Assembly: GCA_938020565.1 (NCBI GenBank)
Contig: CALIHP010000002.1
Location: 41,539 to 105,538, forward strand
Length of the DNA: 64,000 bases
Source of the DNA: an uncultured Anaerolineaceae bacterium
GTDB lineage: Bacteria > Chloroflexota > Anaerolineae > Anaerolineales > Anaerolineaceae
Direction of reading: 5' to 3'
Position 1 is the first letter of the stretch. Each line of letters begins with the position of its first letter. The position numbers were made by a program, and so were the translations under genes. Below are positions 51,843 through 61,086 of the stretch, piece after piece. The notes beneath the pieces were generated by a model, which worked only from the letters and a program-made list of their open reading frames with translations, was not told the DNA's origin and did not search any database.

Positions 51843-53582
51843 TTACGATACCGCCCAGACGTTCGCCTGGTTATAAAGCTGGATGAGTTTCCTGTATTCT
51901 CCGTCGCGGCGGAGGAGCTCGTCGTTCGTTCCGCGTTCGGCGATTTTCCCGTCTTTGACGACGATGATTTCGTCGACGTTCTGAATCGCGCTGAGCCGAT
52001 GGGCGATCATGATCACCGTTTTACCGTTCATCAGGTTCGCGAAGGCCTGCTGAATTTCGTATTCGTTCTCCGGGTCCGCGGCCGCCGACGCCTCGTCGAG
52101 GATAATCAGGTCGGCGTTTTTCAGGATCGCGCGGGCGATTGCGATGCGCTGGATTTCGCCGCCGGAGAGATAAATCCCCTTGCTCCCGATCAGCGTATTT
52201 TCGCGTTCCGGGAATTTCGCGATAATCTCGTCGCATTGCGCCAGCGACAGCGCGTTCATGATCTCTTCCCGGGTCGCGTCCGGACGTCCGATCCGGACGT
52301 TTTCGTAGATTGTCGTTTTGAACAGTTTCGTATTCTGGAAGACGAACGCGATATGGCGCATGACGGCCTCCTGCGTGTAATCCGTCAGGGGAACGCCGCC
52401 GATCCGGATTTCGCCGCCGTCGAGCTTATAGAAACCGGAAATCAGCTTCGCGATCGTCGATTTCCCGCCTCCGGAGCTTCCGACGAGGGCGTAGGTTTTC
52501 CCGGCCGGAAGCTTAAAGCTCAGGTTTTCCAGAACGAACTCGTTGTCATACTTGAACGAAACGTTCGCGAATTCGATATCGGTTCCGGCGAAAGCGGGCG
52601 TCGTTCCGAAAACGACTTCTTCGGAGCTCATCTCACCGATCAGGTTTTCGATCTTGTCGACAACGTCGCTCGCCTGCGTGACGTACATGATGACGTACAT
52701 GATCCGCGTGAAGCTGTTATACAGCAGGCCGGAGAAAATCGCGTAAAAAACGACCTTGGCGAGCGTTTCGCTTCCCGGGACGCCTTTCGAGAGATCGAAA
52801 AAGGCGATCGGAATCGCGAAAACGACGCTCGTCCCGACGACGGCCTGGAAAAGAACGAAGGGCCAGCGGCAGCTGAGCGTGTATGCGTAGGCGATATTTC
52901 CATAGGAGATAATCGTGTCGTAAAACGCTTTAAACGATTTCAGCGTTCCGCCGAAAATTTTAACAACCGGCATCCCGCGGATATATTCGACCGCTTCGCC
53001 GCTCATTTTTTCCAGCCCGGCGCTGTACTTGCGCATGAATTCCGTATCACCCGCGGTCAGGAAAAGCAGACCGAGGCTGACGATCATCATGACGACGAAC
53101 AGGACGCCCAGCCGCCAGTCGACGATGAACATGACGACTGCAATGATCAGCGGGGCTAACAGCGCGTTGGTCAGGTCGGGAATGAGATGAGCGACGATCA
53201 TGTGCGTCTGCTCCGTGTTATCGTCGAGCATTTTTCGGACGCGGCCGGATTCATTCCGATCAAAAAACGAGAACGAGGCGCGGAGAAGGTTCTCAATTCC
53301 GCGTTTCCGTAAATTCGTTTCAAGCCGGAACGCGACGATATGCGTCGACATGACGCCGAGAAAGTACAGAATTCCGTACGCCAGAAGCATCCAGAGAATC
53401 GCGAACGCCGCGGCGTTCCCCTGGTTTACGTTGCCATGGATCAGGAGGGAGGATAGAAATCGATACAAATACCAGAAAGATCCAAATTGGAAGACGGTCG
53501 AGGCCGCCGTCAGGACGACCGCGAGATACGCGTACCCCTTTTTTTCGGGCACATAGTGAAATAATTTCCTGTATATATCCAT
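51843..53582 (-). CDS. ABC exporter half-transporter (first subunit)
   Basis: 579 residues with six helices, then GSSGGGKST, LSGGEIQR, IILDEASAAADPEN and IAHRLS. Both half-transporters keep the catalytic Glu, so both ATP sites may work. Both have Glu in place of Gln at the end of LSGGQ. Together they form one heterodimer. A TTAGT-N4-ACTAA inverted repeat (53618-53631) lies 36 bases upstream. Confidence 0.9.
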   Translation of the reverse strand: MDIYRKLFHYVPEKKGYAYLAVVLTAASTVFQFGSFWYLYRFLSSLLIHGNVNQGNAAAFAILWMLLAYGILYFLGVMSTHIVAFRLETNLRKRGIENLLRASFSFFDRNESGRVRKMLDDNTEQTHMIVAHLIPDLTNALLAPLIIAVVMFIVDWRLGVLFVVMMIVSLGLLFLTAGDTEFMRKYSAGLEKMSGEAVEYIRGMPVVKIFGGTLKSFKAFYDTIISYGNIAYAYTLSCRWPFVLFQAVVGTSVVFAIPIAFFDLSKGVPGSETLAKVVFYAIFSGLLYNSFTRIMYVIMYVTQASDVVDKIENLIGEMSSEEVVFGTTPAFAGTDIEFANVSFKYDNEFVLENLSFKLPAGKTYALVGSSGGGKSTIAKLISGFYKLDGGEIRIGGVPLTDYTQEAVMRHIAFVFQNTKLFKTTIYENVRIGRPDATREEIMNALSLAQCDEIIAKFPERENTLIGSKGIYLSGGEIQRIAIARAILKNADLIILDEASAAADPENEYEIQQAFANLMNGKTVIMIAHRLSAIQNVDEIIVVKDGKIAERGTNDELLRRDGEYRKLIQLYNQANVWAVS

Positions 53583-53617
53583 GTAGTTGTTCCTCTAAAG
53601 TAGTTAATGGCCTTGAA

Positions 53618-53631
53618 TTAGTTCAGACTAA
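53618..53631. promoter_or_regulatory. Inverted repeat upstream of the ABC exporter
   Basis: TTAGT (53618-53622) and ACTAA (53627-53631), spacer TCAG. It loosely resembles half-sites of DtxR/IdeR boxes but with wrong spacing. Operator role is a guess. Confidence 0.3.
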
Positions 53632-53796
53632 CGAACCACGGTGAATTCTATCACGGTTCGGGTCAATTTAGGTAAGCTGCTTTCGTTTATTAAGCGAATG
53701 GAAGGCGCGATCTGATTCTGGGAAGTTTCCACGATGATGGGCGAGGACCGCAGAATTTCGTCCTGATTTATTGCCGCTAACTCGAAAGTGCATTAG

Positions 53797-53820
53797 AATC
53801 AGGTAAATTCAAACCTGATT
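53797..53820 (+). promoter_or_regulatory. Palindromic operator upstream of the importer
   Basis: Perfect 8-bp inverted repeat AATCAGGT (53797-53804) and ACCTGATT (53813-53820) with an 8-base spacer, 14 bases before the ATG. The GAAGG ribosome-binding site follows immediately, so binding or folding here would control expression. The rest of the 252-base gap 53583-53834 shows nothing clear. Confidence 0.55.
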
Positions 53821-53834
53821 GAAAGAAGGTAAAC

Positions 53835-54833
53835 ATGGTCCATCATTTATTTAATCGAAAATCAGCGGCTGCGGCGCTGTTGGCGGCTGTGCTGATCCTG
53901 ACAAGTCTGACGAGCGTCTTTGCGATCGGCGATAAAGAAGCGCTGAACGTGGGGGCGTTGAACGGTCCGACGGCAATGGGGCTGGTCGATTTAATGCATA
54001 AAGCTGAGACTGGCGAAGCGAATTACACGTTCCAGATTTTCGGATCGCCGGACGAAGTCGTCGCCGAACTCTCGACTCAGTCGCTCGACGCGACCGCGAT
54101 TCCCTGCAACCTGGCATCGGTTCTGTATAACAAAACTGAAGGCAAAATCCGGCTGGCAGCGATCAACACGCTCGGCGTCCTGTACGTTGTCGAAACGGGC
54201 GACAGCGTCCAATCGGTTGCCGACCTGAAAGGCAAAACGATTTTTGCGACGGGGAAAGGCGCGACGCCCGAAGTCGTCCTGCGGACGGTCCTGACGAAAA
54301 ACGGTATTGACCCTGACAAGGACGTCACGATTGAATTCAAAAGTGAAGCGACCGAAGTCGCGGCGCTGATGAAAAACGCGGGAGACGCGGCGATCGCGAT
54401 GCTGCCCCAGCCGTTCGTGACCGCCGCCGCGATGCAGAACGATAAGATTCGCGTCGCCCTCGACATGACGAAAGAATGGAACGCGGTCAGCGATGGGAAA
54501 GACCTGATTACCGGCTGCGTCGCGATTCGCGCGGACGTCGTCAAAAAGAAAGCTGAGAAAGTCGCGGCGTTCATGGCCGATTACGCCGCCTCGGTTCAGT
54601 TCGTTCAGGAAAACGCGGGGGAAGCGGCGAAGCTGATTGAAGAATATTCGATCGTCCCGAAGGCCGCGATTGCCGAGAAGGCGCTCCCCGCCTGCAACAT
54701 TGTCTTCATCGATGGAGAAAAGATGAAGACGCTGGCGGAATCATATTTTGAGCTCTTGTTCGAATTTGACCCGAAGACGGTCGGCGGAAAGCTTCCGGCT
54801 GAGGATTTCTATTATCTCCCGGCCGCGAAATAA
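53835..54833 (+). CDS. ABC importer substrate-binding protein, NMT1/TauA type
   Basis: 332 residues with a signal peptide (about 8-31, ending SVFAIG). The domain starts LNVGALNGPTAMGLVDL and includes SLDATAIPCNLASVLYN, VADLKGKTIFATGKGATPE and AMLPQPFVTAAA, typical of the NMT1/SsuA-like clamshell fold. No lipobox Cys is seen. Ligand unknown: thiamine precursors, sulfonates, riboflavin or nitrate are all possible for the family. Confidence 0.88.
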   Translation: MVHHLFNRKSAAAALLAAVLILTSLTSVFAIGDKEALNVGALNGPTAMGLVDLMHKAETGEANYTFQIFGSPDEVVAELSTQSLDATAIPCNLASVLYNKTEGKIRLAAINTLGVLYVVETGDSVQSVADLKGKTIFATGKGATPEVVLRTVLTKNGIDPDKDVTIEFKSEATEVAALMKNAGDAAIAMLPQPFVTAAAMQNDKIRVALDMTKEWNAVSDGKDLITGCVAIRADVVKKKAEKVAAFMADYAASVQFVQENAGEAAKLIEEYSIVPKAAIAEKALPACNIVFIDGEKMKTLAESYFELLFEFDPKTVGGKLPAEDFYYLPAAK

Positions 54834-54843
54834 GTCTTTTTTC

Positions 54844-55596
54844 GTGCGTTTTGGCGCGGCGTGCTTCTGGATTCTCGTCTGGGAGCTCGCCGCGCGTTGG
54901 TATGATAATTCGTTGATTCTGGCGTCGCCGAGCCGGACGGCTGCGACGCTGGCGGCGTTGCCGATGGATCCGGCTTTCAGGCTGGCGATCGCGTCCAGTT
55001 CCGCGCGGATCGTTACTGGGTTCGCTGGGGCGCTGGTATTCGGCGTCTTCTTCGCTTTTCTGGCCAGCCGGTCGAGCTGGCTAGCGGCGCTTCTCGATCC
55101 CCCGCTTCACCTGATCCGGTCGACGCCGATCGCGAGCGTGACGATCCTGATCCTGCTTTGGGTCGGATCGCGGAATTTATCCGTGATCGTTTCGTTTATT
55201 TCGGTCGTTCCGATCGTTTATCTGAATACGCTCGCCGGGATCCGGTCGCTCGATCCGAAGCTGCGCGAGATGGCGACGGTTTTCCGGCTTCCGTTTGGAA
55301 AACGGCTGCGGTATATCCTGCTCCCGACGGTTTTTCCCTACTTCCGCGCCGCGGTCAGCGCGGGGCTGGGCTTCTGCTGGAAGAGCGGGGTGGCGGCGGA
55401 GGTCATCGGGATTCCGTCGAACAGTATTGGCGAGAAGCTGTATCTGGCGAAGATTTACCTGAGTACGGGCGAGCTTTTCGCCTGGACGGCGGTGGTGATC
55501 CTGCTCAGCTACCTGTTCGAACGGATCAGCCTGGCGGCGCTGGCGCGGGCGGAGCGATGGCTGACGAAGGCGTCGCCGATTTCGGAGGACGGATGA
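54844..55596 (+). CDS. ABC importer permease, SsuC/TauC type
   Basis: About 250 residues and six helices. The cytoplasmic EAA-like loop reads LDPKLREMATVFRLPFGKRLRYILLP (key: EMATVFRLPxG). The reading frame is open into the end of the preceding gene, but GTG 54844, 10 bases after that stop, gives a sensible N-terminus. Ends overlapping the ATPase start (ATGA). Confidence 0.85.
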   Translation: MRFGAACFWILVWELAARWYDNSLILASPSRTAATLAALPMDPAFRLAIASSSARIVTGFAGALVFGVFFAFLASRSSWLAALLDPPLHLIRSTPIASVTILILLWVGSRNLSVIVSFISVVPIVYLNTLAGIRSLDPKLREMATVFRLPFGKRLRYILLPTVFPYFRAAVSAGLGFCWKSGVAAEVIGIPSNSIGEKLYLAKIYLSTGELFAWTAVVILLSYLFERISLAALARAERWLTKASPISEDG

Positions 55597-56177
55597 GCGC
55601 CGGGATTACGTTTCGTGAGGTTACGAAGCGGTTCGGTCCGGAGCTCGTCCTGGACCGTTATTCGGCTGAATTCCCGTTCGGCGAGACGACATGCCTGATG
55701 GGGCGGAGCGGCGCGGGGAAGACGACGATTTTTCGCCTGATCCTCGGGCTGATCCGTCCGGATTCCGGGACGATCGCGGGGATCGGCGGCGTTCGGGTTG
55801 TCGCCGTTTTTCAGGAAAACCGGCTGCTGCGCGGGATGAGCGCGGTGGATAACGTCCTGCTCGTCACGGACGGGCGGGCTGAGGCGGCGCGTCGGTCCTG
55901 GTCGCTGCTGGCGCGGATGGGGCTGGATCGGGAGCTGGCGCGGAAACGGGTCGACGCGCTTTCGGGCGGTCAGCAGCGGCGCGTCGCGATCGCGCGCGCG
56001 TTGGCGGCGGAGGCGGACGTCGTCCTGATGGACGAGCCGTTAAAGGGGCTGGACGAAGCGACGGCGCGGACGGTTTGCGGCGTGATTTCGGACGAGACGC
56101 GGGAAAGGACGCTGATCTTTTCGACGCATGACCGGCGCGAAGCGGAACGGCTCTGCGCGCGGGTCATGGAGATATAA
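55593..56177 (+). CDS. ABC importer ATPase, SsuB/TauB type
   Basis: 194 residues, short for the family but complete: GRSGAGKTT, the Q-loop in VVAVFQENRLL, signature LSGGQQRR, Walker B VVLMDEPLKGLDE and FSTHDRREAE. The C-terminal accessory region is missing. ATG 55593 overlaps the permease stop. Completes a three-gene importer. Confidence 0.9.
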   Translation: MSAGITFREVTKRFGPELVLDRYSAEFPFGETTCLMGRSGAGKTTIFRLILGLIRPDSGTIAGIGGVRVVAVFQENRLLRGMSAVDNVLLVTDGRAEAARRSWSLLARMGLDRELARKRVDALSGGQQRRVAIARALAAEADVVLMDEPLKGLDEATARTVCGVISDETRERTLIFSTHDRREAERLCARVMEI

Positions 56178-56214
56178 AAAAATTCCGCCGCTCTTACTTT
56201 TTCGCTTTTTTTCG

Positions 56215-57249
56215 CTACTCCCAGCTCAGGAGCTTCAGCCGTTTTTCCCCCCATTCGATCGCAGTGCGGATGCCTTCGTCGATTGGGTACTGCGCTTTCC
56301 AGCCGAGGAGCTTCGCGGCGCGGTCGGCGTTCGCGTACGCGCCGGCGACGTCGCCGGGCCGGGGCTCGGCGGTCTCGATTTTGATCTTTTTTCCGTAAAC
56401 GCGCTGGAAGGCGTCGACGAGTTCTTTGACCGTCGTCCCGTTTCCACCGCCAATATTGATGACGAGATAGCGGCAGTCCGGATCGCCGTTGCGCTCGAAC
56501 GCCTGATCAAATTCGGTCAGCGCCTTAACGTGCGCCTGAGCCAGGTCCCAGATATAGATATAATCGCGGATGCCGGAGCCGTCGCGCGTTGGCCAGTTGA
56601 CGCCGGTGATGGTGAAATGGTCGATTTTTCCCAGCGCGGTATCGACGAGCTTTCCGATGACATGCGACGGTTCTTTGACGTGGATACCGCTTCGGTATTT
56701 CGGATCGGCGCCGATGGGATTGAAATAGCGGAGCGCGATCCCTTTCATTCCGTACGCTTCGCAGGTATCCTTCAGGACCATTTCCATGATGAATTTCGTC
56801 CGCGCGTACGGAGAGGACGGGTTGAGGTAGCTGTTTTCCGTGACGACGAAGTCCGGTTTTTCGCCGGGTTTGAGCCTGACGTCGCCGTAGACCGACGCCG
56901 ACGAGCTGAAGACGATCCGTTTGCAGCCGAGTTCATGCAGAATATGGAACATCTCGTTCGACTTGGCGACGTTTTCGCGGTAATACTCGTACGGGCTGGA
57001 GACCGAATCGGGAACGACGATCAGCGCGGCGCAGTGCAGCACGGCGTGAATATCGGGATGATCGCGGAAAATCTGCGTCAGGACGGCGCGGTCCGTAATA
57101 TCGCCCTGATAGAAAATCCGGCCTTCCGTGAATTCGCGCCGTCCGGTGACGAGCGAATCGAGGATAATCCCGGTATGCCCCGCGTCGCTGAGAGCGGAAA
57201 TGACGGTGGATCCGATGTAGCCGGCGCCGCCGGTGACTAAAAATTTCAT
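56215..57249 (-). CDS. galE: UDP-glucose 4-epimerase
   Basis: 344 residues of the extended SDR fold: LVTGGAGYIGSTVI, FSSSASVYGD, YARTKF (YxxxK), ALRYFNPIGADP and the GalE-type insertion with TRDGSGIRDYIYIWDLAQAH. Interconverts UDP-Glc and UDP-Gal (or the GlcNAc forms). The ATG at 57249 overlaps the stop of the upstream GT2 gene (ATGA); open frame continues further but in the shadow of that gene. Confidence 0.95.
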   Translation of the reverse strand: MKFLVTGGAGYIGSTVISALSDAGHTGIILDSLVTGRREFTEGRIFYQGDITDRAVLTQIFRDHPDIHAVLHCAALIVVPDSVSSPYEYYRENVAKSNEMFHILHELGCKRIVFSSSASVYGDVRLKPGEKPDFVVTENSYLNPSSPYARTKFIMEMVLKDTCEAYGMKGIALRYFNPIGADPKYRSGIHVKEPSHVIGKLVDTALGKIDHFTITGVNWPTRDGSGIRDYIYIWDLAQAHVKALTEFDQAFERNGDPDCRYLVINIGGGNGTTVKELVDAFQRVYGKKIKIETAEPRPGDVAGAYANADRAAKLLGWKAQYPIDEGIRTAIEWGEKRLKLLSWE

Positions 57250-58220
57250 GGCGTTGGTTCCTTTCCTGAGGTTGATGCGGATGCGTTGTCTTTTGCGAAG
57301 GTTTCTCGGACGATATAGACCGGGCGGTGCTTGACTTCCTGGAAAATGTACCCGATGTAGACGCCGATGAAGCCCAGAATGAACATGAGAATGGCGGCGA
57401 CGATCAGGAGCATGAACATCAGCGAGCTCCAGCCGGGCGCCAGCGTACCGGTATTGCCGCTGAGCCAGATGGAGAGGACGTAAACGACTTCGGCGATCGC
57501 CAGGATCAGGAAAAGCCCGCCGGCGGATAACCCGATATACAGCGGTACGAGCGAAAACGAAAAGATCGCGTCCGAACCGAGCCGGAGCATTTTCCGGAAC
57601 GAGTATTTCGACGCGCCGGCGATCCGTTTTTCCGGCGTGAACGGGAGGATAACGCTCCTGAAGCCGATCCAGCTGACCATTCCGCGCAGGTAACGATGGA
57701 ATTCGGGAAGCGAACGGAGCGCGTCGAGCGCCCGCCGCGACAGGAGGCGGAAATCGGCGCCGCCGGGCACCGACGGCGTGTCGGCCAGCCGGTTTAACGC
57801 CTGGTAGAAGAGCGCCGAGGTTTTGCGCTTGAAATAGCTGAGAGACGGGTCGGCGAGGCGCTGGGTCTGGACGACGTCGTAGCCGGATTCCGCCAGCGCG
57901 ATCATTTCGGGAATGAGCCTGGGCGGGTGCTGTCCGTCGCTGTCGAGCGTGACGACGTAGTCGCCGGACGCGGCGTCGAGCCCGGCGCAAAGCGCGGCCT
58001 GATGGCCGAAGTTGCGGCTGAGATGAAGCGCGCGGACGCGGCGGTCGCTTTCGGCGATCCGGTTCAGCCGTTCTTCGCTCCCGTCGCTTGAGCCGTCGTT
58101 GACGAAAATGATTTCGGTTCGGTACGGAAGCGGGGAAAGAACGGCGCTGAGCGATTGATAAAACGCGGTCAGGACCGGTTCTTCGTTATAGACGGGGGCG
58201 ACGATGGAAACGGTTTTCAT
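57246..58220 (-). CDS. GT2-family glycosyltransferase, DPM1/GtrB type
   Basis: 324 residues. SIVAPVYNEEPVLTAFYQSL, IIFVNDGSSDGSEE and TLDSDGQHPPRL form the GT-A active site; two C-terminal helices (about 230-290) anchor it. Likely makes a polyprenyl-phosphate sugar for surface glycans. Co-transcribed with galE. Paralogue of the GT2 at 30436. Confidence 0.9.
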   Translation of the reverse strand: MKTVSIVAPVYNEEPVLTAFYQSLSAVLSPLPYRTEIIFVNDGSSDGSEERLNRIAESDRRVRALHLSRNFGHQAALCAGLDAASGDYVVTLDSDGQHPPRLIPEMIALAESGYDVVQTQRLADPSLSYFKRKTSALFYQALNRLADTPSVPGGADFRLLSRRALDALRSLPEFHRYLRGMVSWIGFRSVILPFTPEKRIAGASKYSFRKMLRLGSDAIFSFSLVPLYIGLSAGGLFLILAIAEVVYVLSIWLSGNTGTLAPGWSSLMFMLLIVAAILMFILGFIGVYIGYIFQEVKHRPVYIVRETFAKDNASASTSGKEPTP

Positions 58221-58226
58221 TCGGCT

Positions 58227-58538
58227 TTACAGCGCCGGAACGGCGGACTGAGCTTCCTTTCGTTTTTCAGCGAGCCTTTCCTCCTGGATCAGGCGGAGCT
58301 TTTCCCGGTACCCCGCTTCAGTCTTCAGCCAGAAGCTCGCCGAAGGGCCGGTATTCTTTTCGAGCCGGTTCGCTGAATCTTCGCCGATCCTCAGCGTTCC
58401 GGCGATCAGGTTCCGCATCTTGTCGAACGTGATCCCGAGGGTTTCGGTGAAATCGAATTCCGAAATTCCATGGTCTTCGAAGAGTTCTTCGAGCGTTGCG
58501 TCCGGAGGCGTCGCTATACAGGTCGTACTGAAAATCAT
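58227..58538 (-). CDS. HigA/VapI-family antitoxin, apparently orphan
   Basis: 103 residues. An XRE-like helix-turn-helix with the HigA pattern: PDATLEELFEDHGISEFDF, LGITFDKMRNLIAGTLRIG and GPSASFWLKTEAGYREKL. GGGAGG precedes the ATG at 58538. A decayed higB lies directly upstream, so the antitoxin has outlived its toxin. It may still regulate its promoter or give cross-protection. Confidence 0.82.
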   Translation of the reverse strand: MIFSTTCIATPPDATLEELFEDHGISEFDFTETLGITFDKMRNLIAGTLRIGEDSANRLEKNTGPSASFWLKTEAGYREKLRLIQEERLAEKRKEAQSAVPAL

Positions 58539-58557
58539 CTTGCTGCCTCCCTTGTTC

Positions 58558-58660
58558 TCAGTGACAGTCCACAATTTCAATGATGCACACTGCCTGGCCG
58601 TCTATTTCAATTTTTTTCGAATATCAGTCTGTACGGATGCATCAAATAGAAACGTGACGA
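58558..58660 (-). pseudogene. Remnant of a HigB-type toxin gene
   Basis: One frame reads SSRFYLMHPYRLIFEKN then stop. After a one-base shift, the next reads KKIEIDGQAVCIIEIVDCH and stop (58558-58560). HPYRLIFE followed by a strand and a final DxH is the C-terminus of HigB/RelE-like killer proteins. The N-terminal two thirds is missing. It ends 19 bases before higA, the normal higBA order. Confidence 0.65.
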
Positions 58661-58738
58661 TCATATGACGGCTGAACCTTAATAGTTAATTGTAATGTTT
58701 TTTTTCTCACTGTCAAAACCGTTCGCTGTCAAAGCGCG

Positions 58739-61045
58739 TCAGCGTTTCTTCAGCTTCGAGAGCGACACGATTAATTTCTTTTCGCCGCCTTTTTCGAACC
58801 GGACTCGGACGACCTCTTCCCCATCTTCGATCAGGCTTTCAAGAACGAGGCCCGTTCCCCAGAGCGGATGCGCGACCGGGTCGTTCGCTTTGAACTTCTG
58901 CGCAGGGAGCCCCGCGGCGGCGGCAGGCTTTTTTCCGCCCGTCGAAATCGCGGACGAGCTCGCGAAAATCGATTCGGCCGATTTCCCGGAAGACGCGCAG
59001 GAGCGCGGAGAATCCTTGATCCTGATCTTCGAGACCCAGGTCGGTTTCGATTCCCAGCGCGGGTTTTCGCCGCTCCGCCGTCCGGCTGAAAAGCCTGCGC
59101 CGATCGATCCGGCGGAAGGGTTTTCGATAACCTGAATCAGGTTTTCGGGGATCGAATTCAGGAAGCGCGACGGAAGCGTCGTTTCGATCGACCCGAAATT
59201 CATTCGTCGTTCCGACCGCACGAGCGTCAGCTCGTTTCGCGCGCGGGTCATCCCGACGTAAAAGAGGCGGCGCTCCTCGGCCATTTCTTCCGGGTCGTCG
59301 AGGCTTCGGACATGCGGAAGGGTCCCGTCGTCCAGTCCGACGATGAAAACCCGGTTGAATTCGAGTCCTTTAACCGCGTGCAGCGTCATCAGCGTCGGCA
59401 GGTCGCTGTTATCGACGATTGTATCCTGATCGGCGACGAGGGCTAAATTCTGAAGAAATTCCGAGATCCCGCGGTCCTCGTATTCGAACGCCATCTGCCG
59501 AAGTTCCTCGACGTTTTCCCATCGGTCCGTTTCGTCCGGATCCTCGGTCAGGTAGCTTCGATAACCGACGTCAAAGACGACCTGATCCAGGAGGGCGACG
59601 ATCGAGGGATCGCCTCGGAGTTTCCCGGTCCAGCGGACCAGGAGCGCTCCGAAGTCGGCGACGGAAAGCGCTCCGCGCCCGATATCGGGCCAGTACGGCG
59701 ATTCCGGGCCGTTTTTCCCAAGGTCCAGCAGGACTTTTCCGACGCTCTGGCCGGCTTCAAACGCGGCCATGCGCAGGTTCTGAAGCGTTTTTCCGCCGAT
59801 CCCGCGGGCCGGTACGTTGATAACGCGCGTCAGGCTGATTTCGTCGTCCGGATTGTAGACGAGCCGCAGGTACGCGATCAGGTCCTTGATTTCGCGGCGT
59901 CCGTAGAACCGCTGTGCGCCGACGATCCGATATTGAAGACCGCGATGCAGGAAGGCGTCTTCAAGGAGCCGCGATTGATTATTCGCACGGTAAAGGACGG
60001 CGAAGTCTTTTCCCGAAGCGGTCCGATTCGCGATCATGGCCGAAATCGTATCGACGACGTACCGCGCCTCCATTCGGTCGTCCTCCGCCTCATAGAAACG
60101 GATTTTATCGCCGTCGCCGCGGTCGCTGAAAAGCGCTTTTGGCGTGCGGTTGGCGTTGTTGTCGATAACGGCGCGGGCGGCGTTGAGAATATTTTGGGTC
60201 GAGCGGTAGTTCTGTTCGAGGAGAATCTTTTTGCATCCGTTGAAATCCTTCTCGAATTGCAGGATATTCCTGTAATCGGCGCCGCGCCAGCGGTAGATCG
60301 ACTGGTCTTCGTCGCCGACGGCGAAAAGGGAGCGGTTAACCGACGCGAGCTTGCGGAGGAGCTGGTACTGGGCGGCGTTGGTGTCCTGAAATTCGTCGAC
60401 GAGAATCTGCTCAAAGCGTTTCCCGTACCGTTCGCAGACGTCAGGATGATCCTGCAAGAGCCGGTGCGTATACAGGAGCATGTCGTCGAAGTCGACGGCG
60501 TTGCTGAGACGGAGCGCTTCCTGATATTTTTCGTAGACGCGGGCGACGATCTCGCTGCGGTAATCGCCGCGCGGCATGTCCTTCGCGAAAAGGAGGCTGT
60601 TCTTGGCGTTGGAGATTTCGTTATGGACTGACTGCGGCCTGTAGAGCTTATCGTCGATATTTAATTCCTTCAGGATCCGCTTGATCAGCGTCAGCTGATC
60701 GTCGGCGTCCATGATGACGAAGTTGCTGCTGACCGGGAGAAACTCGGCTTCGCGGCGCAGGATCCGTCCGCAGATCGAATGAAACGTGCCGATCCAGAGC
60801 GAACCGCTGACGTTTTCGCCGAGGATATCTTCGACACGGCTGCGCATTTCGTCGGCGGCTTTGTTGGTAAAGGTGACGGCGAGGATATGATACGCCCGGA
60901 TATTCAGGTCGCGGATCAGGTAAGCGACCCGCTGCGTCAGGACGCGGGTCTTTCCCGATCCTGGCCCGGCTAAGACGAGAACGGGTCCGGGCGGCGCGGT
61001 GACGGCTTCGTATTGCGCTGGGTTCAGGTGTGAGTAATCGTTCAT
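58739..61045 (-). CDS. UvrD/PcrA-family DNA helicase
   Basis: 768 residues of SF1A helicase: YEAVTAPPGPVLVLAGPGSGKT (in part; Walker A at ~28-35), AVTFTNKAADEMR (motif Ia), VDEFQDTNAAQYQLL (motif II), VGDEDQSIYRWRGA (motif III), LEQNYRST (IV), LMTLHAVKGLEF (V) and VGMTRARNEL (VI). The PcrA-like C-terminus contains VAHPLWGTGLVLE, a Tudor-like RNA-polymerase-binding segment. Acts in repair and replication. Last gene of the mutY operon. Confidence 0.95.
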   Translation of the reverse strand: MNDYSHLNPAQYEAVTAPPGPVLVLAGPGSGKTRVLTQRVAYLIRDLNIRAYHILAVTFTNKAADEMRSRVEDILGENVSGSLWIGTFHSICGRILRREAEFLPVSSNFVIMDADDQLTLIKRILKELNIDDKLYRPQSVHNEISNAKNSLLFAKDMPRGDYRSEIVARVYEKYQEALRLSNAVDFDDMLLYTHRLLQDHPDVCERYGKRFEQILVDEFQDTNAAQYQLLRKLASVNRSLFAVGDEDQSIYRWRGADYRNILQFEKDFNGCKKILLEQNYRSTQNILNAARAVIDNNANRTPKALFSDRGDGDKIRFYEAEDDRMEARYVVDTISAMIANRTASGKDFAVLYRANNQSRLLEDAFLHRGLQYRIVGAQRFYGRREIKDLIAYLRLVYNPDDEISLTRVINVPARGIGGKTLQNLRMAAFEAGQSVGKVLLDLGKNGPESPYWPDIGRGALSVADFGALLVRWTGKLRGDPSIVALLDQVVFDVGYRSYLTEDPDETDRWENVEELRQMAFEYEDRGISEFLQNLALVADQDTIVDNSDLPTLMTLHAVKGLEFNRVFIVGLDDGTLPHVRSLDDPEEMAEERRLFYVGMTRARNELTLVRSERRMNFGSIETTLPSRFLNSIPENLIQVIENPSAGSIGAGFSAGRRSGENPRWESKPTWVSKIRIKDSPRSCASSGKSAESIFASSSAISTGGKKPAAAAGLPAQKFKANDPVAHPLWGTGLVLESLIEDGEEVVRVRFEKGGEKKLIVSLSKLKKR

Positions 61046-61086
61046 GCAAGCTCCTCTCCGTCCGGCGATCCGCCGGTTTTTCTCGG

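Noticed and set aside
49868..53159. Two plus-strand open frames of 425 and 451 codons opposite the ABC exporter genes
   Set aside because: They mirror the ABC genes' codon pattern (long Arg/Asp/Val/Phe runs) with no recognisable domain.
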